Shown here: positions 45,660-54,374 of the stretch, in pieces
How positions within the stretch are numbered: position 1 is the first letter of the stretch
How the letters are laid out: every line of letters starts with the position of its first letter
Assembly (NCBI GenBank): GCA_004558035.1
Contig: SFEJ01000009.1
Span: forward strand, 1-62,506
Direction of reading: 5' to 3'
DNA from: Opitutia bacterium
Lineage (GTDB): Bacteria; Verrucomicrobiota; Verrucomicrobiae; Opitutales; UBA953
DNA: 62,506 nt
Made by a program: the position numbers and the translations under genes
Notes under the pieces: model-generated
Told to the model about the DNA's origin: nothing
The model's database searches: none
Seen by the model: the letters and a program-made list of their open reading frames with translations, nothing else

Positions 45660-46832
45660 TCAGAAAAGGAATGTTTTGTAATCCAAAAGCTCGCCAAAAT
45701 CGAATCGGTACGCAAAAAGCCAAAACGCAGAGATGAAATAAAGAACAATTATGAACTTGAACGCCGCCGCGCTCTTGCCTGCGTCCATCTTTTCGCAGAT
45801 ATACGGAAGCATGCAGATGGGCCCAATCCAAAACACCCAAATCAGGCGCATCATGCCCGGCGACTGAAGCGTAGTCAGCGACGCGCAGACATAAAGAAAC
45901 GCAACGTTGAACAGACAGATATTCCTCGCGTTGGATTCCACAGAGGCGCTTGGAACGTATTTTCTCAATCCGGAAAAACGACCGACCGGAGCCGCGCGAA
46001 TCCCGTAAATCGATCTGCGCGCCATCATGAGCGCCGCCGCCATCAGCAAACCTTCAATCATGTAGAACAAGTGCGCGCCGCCGCCGGTGCCTTCCGCATA
46101 CCCCATAGCCTTTTCATTCTCCACGAGACCGCCGAAGGATTCGAGCAATGCTGAAAATCCCGGAGTGAGCCCCATGGCGAGCGCCGCAACAAAGCCGCCG
46201 AGCATGATCCAAACCGGCATTTTCCAACGTGCCAACGGATAAACGATCAGAAAAATAAACCCTGAAATATGAATGTTCATCGCGACGAAAACGACGAGCA
46301 AGAAGGGAAGCAATTTTCTTCGTATCGCGAAATCCAAGGCGAACCAGACCGTCACGCACGCCAAGAATTGGCGCACGTAAATGAAGGACTGCAGAAACTG
46401 GCGGCAAAAGATGATCAGCAGCGCGAAGAAAAAATAAGGCGCGAATTTTCGAAGATGCCGAAAGAGAAAAGCGAAGGAGAGCATCGAGGTGAAAAAGAAG
46501 AACGCATATTTGCTCTCCGTAAAAAAACCGACGATTTTATTGTAGAGAATCCAGCCAGGCTCCTGCCCCATCGCGGTTTCTTCCTGCGAGCCCAAACTGA
46601 AAAACATGCTGAGAGAAAACTCCTGATTTGCCGCAAGATTCTCGAAGACGTTCGCATAGACGTACACGTCGTAGCCGCCCAGCATGTCGCGCAGCCCGGC
46701 GACCAGCCCGATGAAGGCGACCAGCAGGAACGCCCCGACGCCGCGCGTCCGCGGAGAATAGGCGGGACAGGCGCTCTGCTCGTAGACGAGACCAAGCTGA
46801 ATTGCGATGAGAATGGCGATATAAAGAAACAT
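45660..46832 (-). CDS. EpsG-family polysaccharide polymerase (Wzy-like)
   Basis: The 390-aa protein has about 10-11 hydrophobic segments. EpsG-type text includes LVAGLRDMLGGYDVYVY, QEPGWILYNKIVGFF and FCRQFLQSFIYVRQFLA followed by NIHISGFIFL. Such proteins polymerise repeat units at the inner membrane. The gene has lower GC and no CGTTCCCG word, suggesting that it was exchanged recently, as is common for polymerases that set antigen specificity. Confidence 0.88.
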   Translation of the reverse strand: MFLYIAILIAIQLGLVYEQSACPAYSPRTRGVGAFLLVAFIGLVAGLRDMLGGYDVYVYANVFENLAANQEFSLSMFFSLGSQEETAMGQEPGWILYNKIVGFFTESKYAFFFFTSMLSFAFLFRHLRKFAPYFFFALLIIFCRQFLQSFIYVRQFLACVTVWFALDFAIRRKLLPFLLVVFVAMNIHISGFIFLIVYPLARWKMPVWIMLGGFVAALAMGLTPGFSALLESFGGLVENEKAMGYAEGTGGGAHLFYMIEGLLMAAALMMARRSIYGIRAAPVGRFSGLRKYVPSASVESNARNICLFNVAFLYVCASLTTLQSPGMMRLIWVFWIGPICMLPYICEKMDAGKSAAAFKFIIVLYFISAFWLFAYRFDFGELLDYKTFLF

Positions 46833-46850
46833 GTTTCGTCAAAAATTCAT

Positions 46851-48050
46851 TCAAAGTTTTTTTTTAGGCAAAAATTCTTCCCAGCGTTCGGCGATTTTTT
46901 CGGGAGCGAACACAGCGGCGCGCTCCCGAGCCGCGGCGGAAAGGCGTTCCCGCAAAGCCGCATCGCGCATCAGTCTCGCGAGCGCCCGCGCGTAGCCTTC
47001 GCAATCGCCTTCGGGAACGAGCACACCGCTTTCGCCGTCCGCGACGATGTCTTCGAAAACCGCCGTTTTTTCGGACAAGAACGCGACGGGCACGCAGCCG
47101 GCGCTCATCGCTTCCGTCAAGACCAGACCGAATCCCTCATATCGGCTCGTCATGCAAAAAATCGCCGCGTCACGATAATACGGCGCGGGATCTCGAAACC
47201 CTTCGAAACTCGCGCGCGCCAAGCCGAGCGTTCCCGCAAACGTCCGCAGACCTTCCGCGTCGGGACCGTCGCCTACGATGCGCAGCCTCCATTCCGGAAA
47301 CTCCGCTTCCAGGCGCGACCAAATCCTCAAAAGCAAATCGACGCGCTTCGCGCCGTTTTCCAGGCGACCGACATAAAGCAGCTCACGTTTTTTCCGCCTT
47401 CCCGCAGGAACGGCGACGGGAACGCTCGGGTTCGGAATCGAGTGAATCTTTTTCCGGAAAGCCGCGAACGATTTTTCCCCGAGCAGCTCACGAAACCGCG
47501 GGAAAAACTTTTCAGAAAGCAACACGAACGCATCGCACTCGGCGAGCGACGCCGCATAAACGCGTCCGATGCGCCGCCGCAACAACGCGATCCCGAGCGC
47601 ATTCAGCGGCGTTTTTCTGAAAAATCCGGCGAGCGGCTTCAGCGGACGCGGAAGACGCTTTTCCAAAAAAATCTTCCAATAATCTTCCGTGTAAAAATCC
47701 GGCGGATAATGCAGCGCGACGACGAGCCGACACCCGAGTTCCCGCAGACGCGAAAACGGAAGCGGCACCGCTCCGTCCTGATAAACGACGCAAGCGATTT
47801 CGCGCTCTCGAACGAAGCGCGGAAACGCCTTTCGGATCTCGCGGCGCGGGATGAAATGCTGCCGCGCATAATCCGCGTTTTCGCAGACGCGGCAACCGCG
47901 AGATTCCTCATACGCGACGAAAAAAACCTTGTGCCCGCGCCGCTCCAACGCCTCCGCGAGCGTGCACGTCACGCGCTCCGTCCCGCCGAGCACTTCGCAC
48001 AGCGGATGCGGATAAAAGAATGCGAAGGCACATCCGTTTTCACCTGCCAT
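46851..48050 (-). CDS. Glycosyltransferase family 4
   Basis: The 399-aa GT-B enzyme has LGGTERVTCTLAEALERRGHKV, YVGRLENGAKRVDLLLRIW, FCMTSRYEGFGLVLTEAMSAGC and a C-terminal VFAPEKIAERWEEF. It is a divergent relative of the GT4 at 61,134. ATG 48,050 was chosen over GTG 48,068 because GGAAAGGGGA lies at proper spacing before it. It overlaps the GT9 remnant stop by 11 bp, an old coupled-gene junction. Confidence 0.9.
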   Translation of the reverse strand: MAGENGCAFAFFYPHPLCEVLGGTERVTCTLAEALERRGHKVFFVAYEESRGCRVCENADYARQHFIPRREIRKAFPRFVREREIACVVYQDGAVPLPFSRLRELGCRLVVALHYPPDFYTEDYWKIFLEKRLPRPLKPLAGFFRKTPLNALGIALLRRRIGRVYAASLAECDAFVLLSEKFFPRFRELLGEKSFAAFRKKIHSIPNPSVPVAVPAGRRKKRELLYVGRLENGAKRVDLLLRIWSRLEAEFPEWRLRIVGDGPDAEGLRTFAGTLGLARASFEGFRDPAPYYRDAAIFCMTSRYEGFGLVLTEAMSAGCVPVAFLSEKTAVFEDIVADGESGVLVPEGDCEGYARALARLMRDAALRERLSAAARERAAVFAPEKIAERWEEFLPKKKL

Positions 48051-48254
48051 TTTTTCCCCTTTCCGCACAGATTATCTTTTTCTCCACGGCTTCAAAAACC
48101 TCGTTCGGAGAGATTTTGTCCAGACACACCGCGCCCGCGCCGTCGGATTTCTTCGGGCAAACGCCCAACCTGCAGACGTCGCAAGGCCCCGCTCCACGCA
48201 ACACTGTCGCGTTCCCGTATCGTGTCCGACATATCCTCCGCATTTGGCAAGAAG
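48040..48254 (-). pseudogene. C-terminal remnant of a GT9 heptosyltransferase-like gene
   Basis: The frame reads GAGPCDVCRLGVCPKK then CLDKISPNEVFEAVEKK and stops inside the next gene start. The CxxC...CP...CLxxIxPxEV pattern is the C-terminus of GT9 family proteins. No nucleotide-binding region is left; upstream it joins directly to a GT4 N-terminal fragment. Confidence 0.65.
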
Positions 48255-48329
48255 CAAAACGGACGTGACACGCTGCACACCGCCGCGCTCGGGATTGATT
48301 TCTGCGCCGTATAGGAAAAGGAGGTTCAT
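48255..48329 (-). pseudogene. N-terminal remnant of a GT4 glycosyltransferase gene
   Basis: The first 25 codons are nearly identical to the intact GT4 at 61,134 (MNLLFLYGAEINPERGGV shared, then RVTSVL). After that the frame departs into the GT9 remnant. The ATGA overlap with the GT2 stop is the same as at 61,134, so gene order was the same before the deletion. Confidence 0.85.
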
Positions 48330-49477
48330 TTTATCTCCCTTTTTTTTCTGTTGCGACGGTGCGCGGAAGCGTTCACCCATGCGCGGTAAGCAATCCACGC
48401 CGGCGCGAGCATGCCGTAGCGCAGACTGAACAAAAGATTCGTCAAAAAATCAAAAACGCGGAAACGTTTCTTGAGAAAAAGCCGCTCCCGAAAATTGATG
48501 TCTGCCGCTGAAAATTCGTTCCCGCGGAGTTCGGAGCGTGCGCGGCGCAGTTTTTCGAGGCGTTCGGCGCGCAGCGGGAACGGCGGGCGATAAAGGCAGG
48601 AAATCGCCCGGAAGAAGCCCCATCGAAAAATACCTCGTTCGCGGTCGTTAAAGTCGGAGATTCCCAGATTTTCGAACGCTTCGCGTTCCCGCAGGAAAAG
48701 TTTGAACGCGTTTTCGAATGGTTCGTAGCGTTTCGAGAGCGAGCCGGAGCGGAACCAGTAGCAATAGTCGGTGCAGGCGGCGCGGAACACGATTGCGGAA
48801 GCGAAACGCAGGTAGTCAGCCATGAAGAGCATGTCTTCCGCCATGGAAATTTCCGGATCGAAGCGAAGGCGTTCCCGCGCGACGACGCGGGCGTCGTAGA
48901 GCTTTGAAAACGGATAGCCGTAGAGGTAAAGCTGTTTCTCGCGGAACGCTTCGCGGACGGGGCAAGTTCCCGCCGAGAATTGAAGCCGGCGTGTTTCGCG
49001 TCCTTTTTCGTCGAGATCGGTGAGGCCGGAAACGACGAGCGTTCCCGCGGCGGGCCCTTCGCTCCAAAGGTGTTCAAGGTATTTTTCGCCGACGGTGTCG
49101 TCGGAATCGACGAATGCGATCCACTCGCCGCGGGCGTGGTCGAGTCCGAGGTTGCGGGCGGAGGAGACGCCGCCGTTTTCCTTGTGGAAAACGCGGATGC
49201 GGGGGTCGCGCGCGGCGTAGGCGTCGCAGATTGCGCCGGAGTTGTCCGGGGAGCCGTCGTCCACGAGGATGAGCTCGAAGTCCGTGAAGGTCTGCGCGAG
49301 CACGCTTTCGATGCACTCGGGGAGGTATTTCTCCACTTTGTACACGGGAACGATGACCGAGATCTTCGGGGCGGGTTCTTTTTTTGCCGCAGACGGCACG
49401 GATGAGCGCAGGTGTTTTTCCGCGGCGGGTTCATCTGTGTTCATCGGCGGCATCTGCGGCTGAAATTCGGGATTCAT
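48326..49477 (-). CDS. Glycosyltransferase family 2 (left paralog)
   Basis: The 383-aa enzyme begins with about 36 residues translated from a GCAGATG-type repeat, then ISVIVPVYKVEKYLPECIES, LILVDDGSPDNSGAICDAY and AFVDSDDTVGEKYLE (DxD). Residues 1-111 are nearly identical to the GT2 at 60,040, after which the two differ strongly. The start overlaps the GxxExxY stop (ATGA) and the stop overlaps the GT4 remnant start (ATGA). It is an acceptor-variable transferase, probably of the left polysaccharide. Confidence 0.9.
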   Translation of the reverse strand: MNPEFQPQMPPMNTDEPAAEKHLRSSVPSAAKKEPAPKISVIVPVYKVEKYLPECIESVLAQTFTDFELILVDDGSPDNSGAICDAYAARDPRIRVFHKENGGVSSARNLGLDHARGEWIAFVDSDDTVGEKYLEHLWSEGPAAGTLVVSGLTDLDEKGRETRRLQFSAGTCPVREAFREKQLYLYGYPFSKLYDARVVARERLRFDPEISMAEDMLFMADYLRFASAIVFRAACTDYCYWFRSGSLSKRYEPFENAFKLFLREREAFENLGISDFNDRERGIFRWGFFRAISCLYRPPFPLRAERLEKLRRARSELRGNEFSAADINFRERLFLKKRFRVFDFLTNLLFSLRYGMLAPAWIAYRAWVNASAHRRNRKKREIK

Positions 49478-49875
49478 CGGGAAGCGGTGTTGATGAAGCG
49501 TCTGATGCGGGCGCGAGGCTCGCCGAAGTTGACGAGCAGGCACAGCGGGAGCCGCGTCGCCTTCAGGTAGTTGATGCACTGCGCGGCGTGCGCGTCCGTG
49601 AGCGCCTTGACGGATTTGAGTTCGAGGATGATTTTTCCTTCCACCAACACGTCGCAGACGAATTCCCCGACGAGCCGTCCCGCGTAAAAGACGTTCACGG
49701 GCTTTTGCGCCTCGAAGCGCAGCCCGAATTTTTCCAGCTCGACGCAAAGCGCGTTTTCGTAGACTTTTTCCAGGAAACCGCTCCCGAGCTCGGAGTGCAC
49801 GGCGAACACGCACGCGATGGCGCGCTGCGAAAGGGCGTTCAGTTCATCTGTATTCATCGGCGGCGGGAAAGTCAT
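49474..49875 (-). CDS. GxxExxY protein (left copy)
   Basis: The 133-aa protein has LNALSQRAIACVFAVHSELG, GSGFLEKVYENALCVELEK (the GxxExxY motif), LVGEFVCDVLVEGKIILELK and INYLKATRLPLCLLVNFGEP. The fold has nuclease-like strand-helix patterns (ExK) with unknown function in the family. It overlaps GT genes on both sides by ATGA. A nearly identical copy lies at 59,651. The MNTDEL start region derives from an intergenic repeat. Confidence 0.88.
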   Translation of the reverse strand: MTFPPPMNTDELNALSQRAIACVFAVHSELGSGFLEKVYENALCVELEKFGLRFEAQKPVNVFYAGRLVGEFVCDVLVEGKIILELKSVKALTDAHAAQCINYLKATRLPLCLLVNFGEPRARIRRFINTASR

Positions 49876-51089
49876 TTTCGGGGGAGCGCAAGATACGTCG
49901 CGAGCACGGCGCGCCAGACGGCGGAGCGTTCATAGCGCGAGGCGATCAGACCGCGGGAACGCGCGGCGAGCGCGGGGACGAGCGTCGCGCGCCCGTCGAA
50001 GAGGCGGCGCATGGCGGCGAGGAGCGCCGCTTCGTCGCGCGGAGGCACGATGAGGCCGTTTTCGCCGTCGCGGATGATTTCGTTGCTGCCGTTGATGTCA
50101 GTCACGAGCGCGGGAACGCCCATCGCGCCCGCCTGCATCACGACGTTGGGAAAACCTTCCCGGTGGCTCGGAAGGACGAACACGTCCGTCGCCGCGTAAT
50201 ACGGGCGCAGGTCGTCCCGGTAGCCCGGCGCGCGGATGCCCGAATCGGCGCGGGCGATTTCCGCGCGGACGTCGTCGGCGATCGGGTCGAGCGCGTCCTC
50301 GAAATCGCCGAGGAGGAGTAGCCGCACGGCGTTCCCGCCGAGTTCGCGCCGCAGCCGAGAGAAGGCGCGCACGAGTTCGTTGACGCCCTTGTCGCGCACG
50401 ATGCGTCCGGCGAAGCCGAAGACGAGCGTTCCCGCCTCGGCGCCGATCTCGCGGCGAATCTCCGCCGCGCGCGCCTCTATTTCCGGCGTGCGCCGAAAAT
50501 ATTCCAGGTCGATTCCGTTGATGTTTCCGTTGAGGATTTTTTCCGTCGCCTTGCGCGTGATGCGTTCGCGCAGAAGCGTCGCCTTCACGCCGTCGCCTTC
50601 GGGAATGACCTTCGTCGCGAAAAAACAGGTCAGGCGCTCCATCGTCTTGAGAAGCAGGCGGAACGCGCCCGTCGTCGTCTCGAAGCGCAGTCCCGTCACG
50701 TAGTAAATGCGGTGCGGCACGCGCGCGATCCACGCCGCCCACATGGCGAGCAGGCTTGCCTTGGGCGTGTTGGCGTGGACGATGTAGGGGCGTTCCCGCC
50801 GGAAAAGCCGCACGAGCGCGAAAAGCGAGCGCAGATCCCGCGCCGGCGCGATTTCGCGGCGCATCGGCACGTCCGCGACGCGGATGCCTTCGCGGGCGGC
50901 GACCTTCGCGAGCGTTTCCGCGCCGGATGCGACGCCGACGACCTCGAAGCGCTCGTTCAGAAAGCGCAGCTGCCCGCGGAGCATGCCGTCGAGCGAACCG
51001 GCGACGGTGGTGACGCGCAGGAGCTTCGGGCGCGGACGCGCCGCCCCCGACTCGGAGGCTTCCCCGGCGCTCTCTGCAGTCAAATTCAC
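49872..51089 (-). CDS. Glycosyltransferase family 4, first gene of the left operon
   Basis: The 405-aa GT-B enzyme has VTTVAGSLDGMLRGQLRFL, YIVHANTPKASLLAMWAAW, FGFAGRIVRDKGVNELVRAF and PSHREGFPNVVMQAGAMGVP followed by DINGSNEII. It resembles WbpX/WbnH-type O-antigen transferases. The start is GTG at 51,089, only 6 bp from the 26-bp inverted repeat, so the repeat lies in its promoter or leader. Confidence 0.91.
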   Translation of the reverse strand: MNLTAESAGEASESGAARPRPKLLRVTTVAGSLDGMLRGQLRFLNERFEVVGVASGAETLAKVAAREGIRVADVPMRREIAPARDLRSLFALVRLFRRERPYIVHANTPKASLLAMWAAWIARVPHRIYYVTGLRFETTTGAFRLLLKTMERLTCFFATKVIPEGDGVKATLLRERITRKATEKILNGNINGIDLEYFRRTPEIEARAAEIRREIGAEAGTLVFGFAGRIVRDKGVNELVRAFSRLRRELGGNAVRLLLLGDFEDALDPIADDVRAEIARADSGIRAPGYRDDLRPYYAATDVFVLPSHREGFPNVVMQAGAMGVPALVTDINGSNEIIRDGENGLIVPPRDEAALLAAMRRLFDGRATLVPALAARSRGLIASRYERSAVWRAVLATYLALPRK

Positions 51090-51095
51090 GATTCG

Positions 51096-51121
51096 CGAAG
51101 CATACCGAATTTCCCATTCGG
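51096..51121. repeat. 26-bp inverted repeat, left copy (candidate recombination site)
   Basis: It is an exact reverse complement of 54,352-54,377. Each copy contains the dyad CCGAAT-GGGAA-ATTCGG followed by TATGCTTCG reading outward into the adjacent polysaccharide operon. Identity ends abruptly on both sides. Confidence 0.85.
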
Positions 51122-51159
51122 GGGACTTTCCGCCGAAAACGCGTTAAATTAGCGGATCT

Positions 51160-52368
51160 ATGGATATCGAAGACTTCAAAATTCGCGTTTCCGAAGATCT
51201 GCTCGCGCGGGCGCTCTGCGCCGAACAGACGCTGCGGGAATGCGGCGACGCCGACGTGCTCGATGCCGCGCGCTTCGTGCGCGAACTCTGCCGGACCGGG
51301 CGCACGCGCAAATTCAGCCGACTGCGAAAAATTTTCGAAGCCGGGCTCGACGCGCTCGCGCAGCGGAGGCGCACGCCGACCTTCGCCGTCGCCTTCGAGC
51401 GCTACCTCCTCGCGAAATCCCACCTGCGGGAACGCACGCGCTACGACTACCTCTGCGTGTTCCGCAAGCTCGTCCGCCGCGATCCCTCGCTGCGCACGAA
51501 GAAAATGCACTCCTTCGGCCCGAAGTTCGGCGAGCTCGTGTTCCCGCGCACCTTCCGCACGCCGCGCCAGCGCCTCAACGCCTATTCCGTGCTGCACGCG
51601 TTTTTCGGCTACTGCGTCCGCCACGGCTGGATGGACGAAAACCCGCTCGCGAAAACCGACGTGCCCTGCGTGCGCGAACGCGAAATCGCCCCGCTGACGC
51701 CGCCGGAAATCTCCGCGCTGTTCCGCTCGGCGACTCGGCTCGGGCTCGACGACTGCGTTCCCGCGATCGCGCTGATGCTCTTCGCCGGAATCCGTCCGCG
51801 CGAGGTCGAGCGCCTGCGCTGGCGCGACGTCGATTGGGAGGAAAACGTCGTCTCGATCGCGCCCACGCACAGCAAGACCGGCGGCTGCCGCCACGTGAAC
51901 CTTCTGCCGATTCTGAAAAAAATCCTCCTCCTGCGCCGCGGCTCCGAGCGCACCGGGCTGATCTGCCCGCCGAACTGGCGCCGCAAATGGAAGCACATCC
52001 GCCGAAACGCCGGCTGGCTCACGTCGAAAAACCCCTGGCGGCAGGACGTGCTGCGGCACACGTTCGCGAGCTACCATCTGAAATTTTTCCGCAATCTCAC
52101 GCGTCTCCAATGCGAAATGGGGCACGGCTCGCTGCGCCTGCTGCGCACGCGCTACCTGTCCATGCGCGGCGTCACGCACGAGGCCGCCGCGCGTTTTTGG
52201 AGCGGGGAATGCATCTGCGGCGTGCTTTTCTTCACGCCCGAAAGAACGCCGCGGGAACGCGCCGCGCCCGAGCCGACCCCGCCGAATCCCGCGGGAACGC
52301 CGCCGCCCGAGCCCGCCGAAGCGACCGCGCTCGTTCCCCTAAGCCATTACCGCCTCGGCGTCACGTAG
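51160..52368 (+). CDS. Tyrosine recombinase / integrase
   Basis: The 402-aa protein has an N-terminal SAM-like core-binding region (FERYLLAKSHLRERTRYDYL) and the catalytic domain. Arg is in AGIRPREVERLRW (about residue 212), Lys in HSKTGG (about 240), box II DVLRHTFASYH (about 297), GHGS, and the nucleophile Tyr in LRTRYLSM (about 333). The usual first His of HxLRH is Asp. A Pro-rich C-terminal tail follows. It lies just inside the left 26-bp repeat, transcribed inward, as expected for an invertase or small element integrase. Confidence 0.9.
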   Translation: MDIEDFKIRVSEDLLARALCAEQTLRECGDADVLDAARFVRELCRTGRTRKFSRLRKIFEAGLDALAQRRRTPTFAVAFERYLLAKSHLRERTRYDYLCVFRKLVRRDPSLRTKKMHSFGPKFGELVFPRTFRTPRQRLNAYSVLHAFFGYCVRHGWMDENPLAKTDVPCVREREIAPLTPPEISALFRSATRLGLDDCVPAIALMLFAGIRPREVERLRWRDVDWEENVVSIAPTHSKTGGCRHVNLLPILKKILLLRRGSERTGLICPPNWRRKWKHIRRNAGWLTSKNPWRQDVLRHTFASYHLKFFRNLTRLQCEMGHGSLRLLRTRYLSMRGVTHEAAARFWSGECICGVLFFTPERTPRERAAPEPTPPNPAGTPPPEPAEATALVPLSHYRLGVT

Positions 52369-52410
52369 GGAAATTTTCTCCCTCGAAAAACGAACGATTT
52401 CCCGCGGGAA

Positions 52411-52489
52411 CGCGCAAAGGAGAGCGACCGTCCCGGTTGCCCGCGGGAACGCTCCCGCACGCCCTTGCGTTCCCGCGCGAAAATGCGCG
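52411..52489 (+). repeat. ~80-bp direct repeat, copy A, at the fic 3' end
   Basis: CGCGCAAAGGAGAGCGACCG is followed by TCCCGGTTGCCCGCGGGAAC and, further on, CCCTTGCGTTCCCGCGCG; it matches 54,173-54,253 closely in the same orientation. The two copies bracket fic. Confidence 0.8.
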
Positions 52490-53833
52490 TCACGAACTCA
52501 GGCGCGTCTCGAAATCCGGCGCGGGAACGAAGACGAACGTCCGACCGTCGCGCCTGCGCACGGCGAAGCCGCGTTTCACGAGATCGCCGAGATCCTGCCG
52601 CGCGGACTCTCTGGAAACTTTGTGTTCGTTTTGATACGCGCGCACGTTCGTTTCCCTGTTGCGGCTCGGATGACGCAGCCACGATTCCAGCAGCGTTTTC
52701 TGCCTCGAGTTCAGAGCGTCGAGCCTGCGGAATTCCTCCGAGAGCGTCGTGCGTTCCCGCCGCCGCTTTTCGACGTAGTCCAGGAATTCCGCGACCGCGC
52801 GCCGCAGGATTTCCAGATGAAACTTGATGAAGTAATTCAGGTCGTTCCCGTTGTTTTCCACGTCCAAAAACGCCCGATAGTAGCGCAGTCCCGACTTGCG
52901 GATCGCGGTCGAAATTGAAACGTATTCGCAGACCCAATACCCTTTTTTCATCAGAAACCAATAGAACAGCGCGCGTGCGGTGCGCCCGTTCCCGTCGCAG
53001 AACGGATGTTCGTAGGCGAGCCAAAAATGCAGGACGATCGCCTTGACCACGGGGTGGAGAAAACGGGCTTCTCCCTCGTCGCCGGCGAAAGCGCAGAGCG
53101 CCGCCACGCGTTCCGGCAAAATCTCCGCAGGCGGCGGAACGTAAAATTCGTTCCCGAAATCGTCTCCTACGGAAATTTTTTCGTCCGCCGTGCGGAAACG
53201 CCCTTCCGCGCCCGGCTTCACCGTTCCCGCGCAGATTTCCGCGTGAATGCGGCAAATCAGTTCGGGCGTGAGCGCCTCGTCCTTCCAGGTCTTGAGCTTC
53301 AGCATGGTGTTGTAGTTGTTCAGCACCATGCGTTCGCCTTCGTCGCGCGGCGCGCGGTTGCGGCGCAGCATCTCCTTGGCTTTTTCACGCGTGGTCGGAG
53401 CGCCTTCCAGGAGGCTCGACGCGATGGATTCTTCCATGAGCGACGAGACGAGATAGCGGGCGCTTTCCCGCGGATTGGACAAAGTTTCGGCGCATTCGAC
53501 GATGCCGCCGCCGCGGAAATCCAATTCGTGCAGAACGGCGCCGTCCGCGTCGTCGACGAAATACCGGAACGGCGCCCCGGACGCGTCCCGAAGGGGAAGC
53601 TCGCGGAACTTTCCTTGGCGCGTGAGCTGTATTTTCAGCCACCACTCGTCCGCGTCGCGGGCGAAGGGTGGAAGCGGTCTCCGTTTCAGATCTTCGTAGG
53701 AAAAATACCGCTCGTCCGAATACGGCGCGGCGAGAAATTCGGCGAAGCTCCGCGAATCGCCCCTTGAAAAACGGGCGAGCAATTCATCGAGGCGCGGAGA
53801 TTTTTCGGGAATTTTCATGGCGGAATTTTCCAT
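52490..53833 (-). CDS. Fic-domain AMP-transferase-like protein (class II)
   Basis: The 447-aa protein has the Fic motif HPFCDGNGRTARAL (about residue 276) with catalytic His. The upstream inhibitory helix motif IASSLLEGAPTTREK (about 136-150) matches the S/T-xxxE-G/N class II pattern. The N-terminus has DUF4172/Fic_N-like text (WWLKIQLTRQGKFRELPL). The C-terminal winged helix (NEHKVSRESARQDLGDLVKRG) suggests DNA binding. ATG 53,833 follows a G-rich site. It shares the repeat-bounded segment with the recombinase and reads the opposite way. Confidence 0.9.
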   Translation of the reverse strand: MENSAMKIPEKSPRLDELLARFSRGDSRSFAEFLAAPYSDERYFSYEDLKRRPLPPFARDADEWWLKIQLTRQGKFRELPLRDASGAPFRYFVDDADGAVLHELDFRGGGIVECAETLSNPRESARYLVSSLMEESIASSLLEGAPTTREKAKEMLRRNRAPRDEGERMVLNNYNTMLKLKTWKDEALTPELICRIHAEICAGTVKPGAEGRFRTADEKISVGDDFGNEFYVPPPAEILPERVAALCAFAGDEGEARFLHPVVKAIVLHFWLAYEHPFCDGNGRTARALFYWFLMKKGYWVCEYVSISTAIRKSGLRYYRAFLDVENNGNDLNYFIKFHLEILRRAVAEFLDYVEKRRRERTTLSEEFRRLDALNSRQKTLLESWLRHPSRNRETNVRAYQNEHKVSRESARQDLGDLVKRGFAVRRRDGRTFVFVPAPDFETRLSS

Positions 53834-54344
53834 GCCCCCGCCTGAAACTTCAAGCCAAAACGAACTCCAAATCCTTTTGTTCATGCGCTCTGAAACGCCA
53901 AGTGCAAAAATTTGCAAAAACTTGCAGCAACTTGCGCTTCGCCCGCGGGAACGCGCGGACGAAATTTTTCTTCCGCCGAGCCGCCAAGGTTTTTACCGAA
54001 AGTCGACGGAAGTTCGGGAAAGCGATCTTGCCGGACGCTTCCCGAAAACGGCGAACGCGATTTTCAAACGCGAAGGACACGAAGTTTTTTCGATTTTCGA
54101 TAAAAACTTCCGATTTTTTCAAGTTTTTACAAAATTTTGAAAAAACTTTCAGCCCGCCCCGCGCGGCGGGAGCGCGCAAAGGAGGGCGACCGTCCCGCTT
54201 GCCCGCGGGAACGCTTCCGCGCCCGCCCTTGCGTTCCCGCGCGAAAATCCGCGCTCGTGCGCGGGAAATTCGCGGGCGCTTCTCCGCGCCTTTCTTTGGC
54301 GTTCCCGCGCCTCGCTTCGCGCATTTTTTGCGCAAATAATAACC
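53834..54344. other. Intergenic region upstream of fic, repeat-bearing
   Basis: Repeated ~10-bp CAAAAACTTG/CAGCAACTTG words occur at 53,905-53,940. A TTTTTTCAA...TTGAAAAAA inverted repeat lies at about 54,115-54,146, direct repeat copy B at 54,173-54,253, and an AT-rich end (GCAAATAATAACC) next to the right 26-bp repeat. No gene is supported. Confidence 0.6.
54173..54253 (+). repeat. ~80-bp direct repeat, copy B
   Basis: It repeats copy A at 52,411 in the same orientation with few changes. It contains two CGGGAACG/CGTTCCCG words and relates to the GGCAAGCGGGACG family elsewhere. Confidence 0.8.
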
Positions 54345-54374
54345 TTGCTCACCGAATGGGAAATTCGGTATGCT
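54345..54374 (+). promoter_or_regulatory. Candidate promoter of the right operon spanning the right 26-bp repeat
   Basis: TTGCTC (54,345-54,350) and TATGCT (54,369-54,374) are spaced by 18 bp. The -10 lies in the inverted repeat while the -35 lies just inside the repeat-bounded segment. At the left repeat the equivalent -35 position reads AAGTCC, a poor match. Confidence 0.45.
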
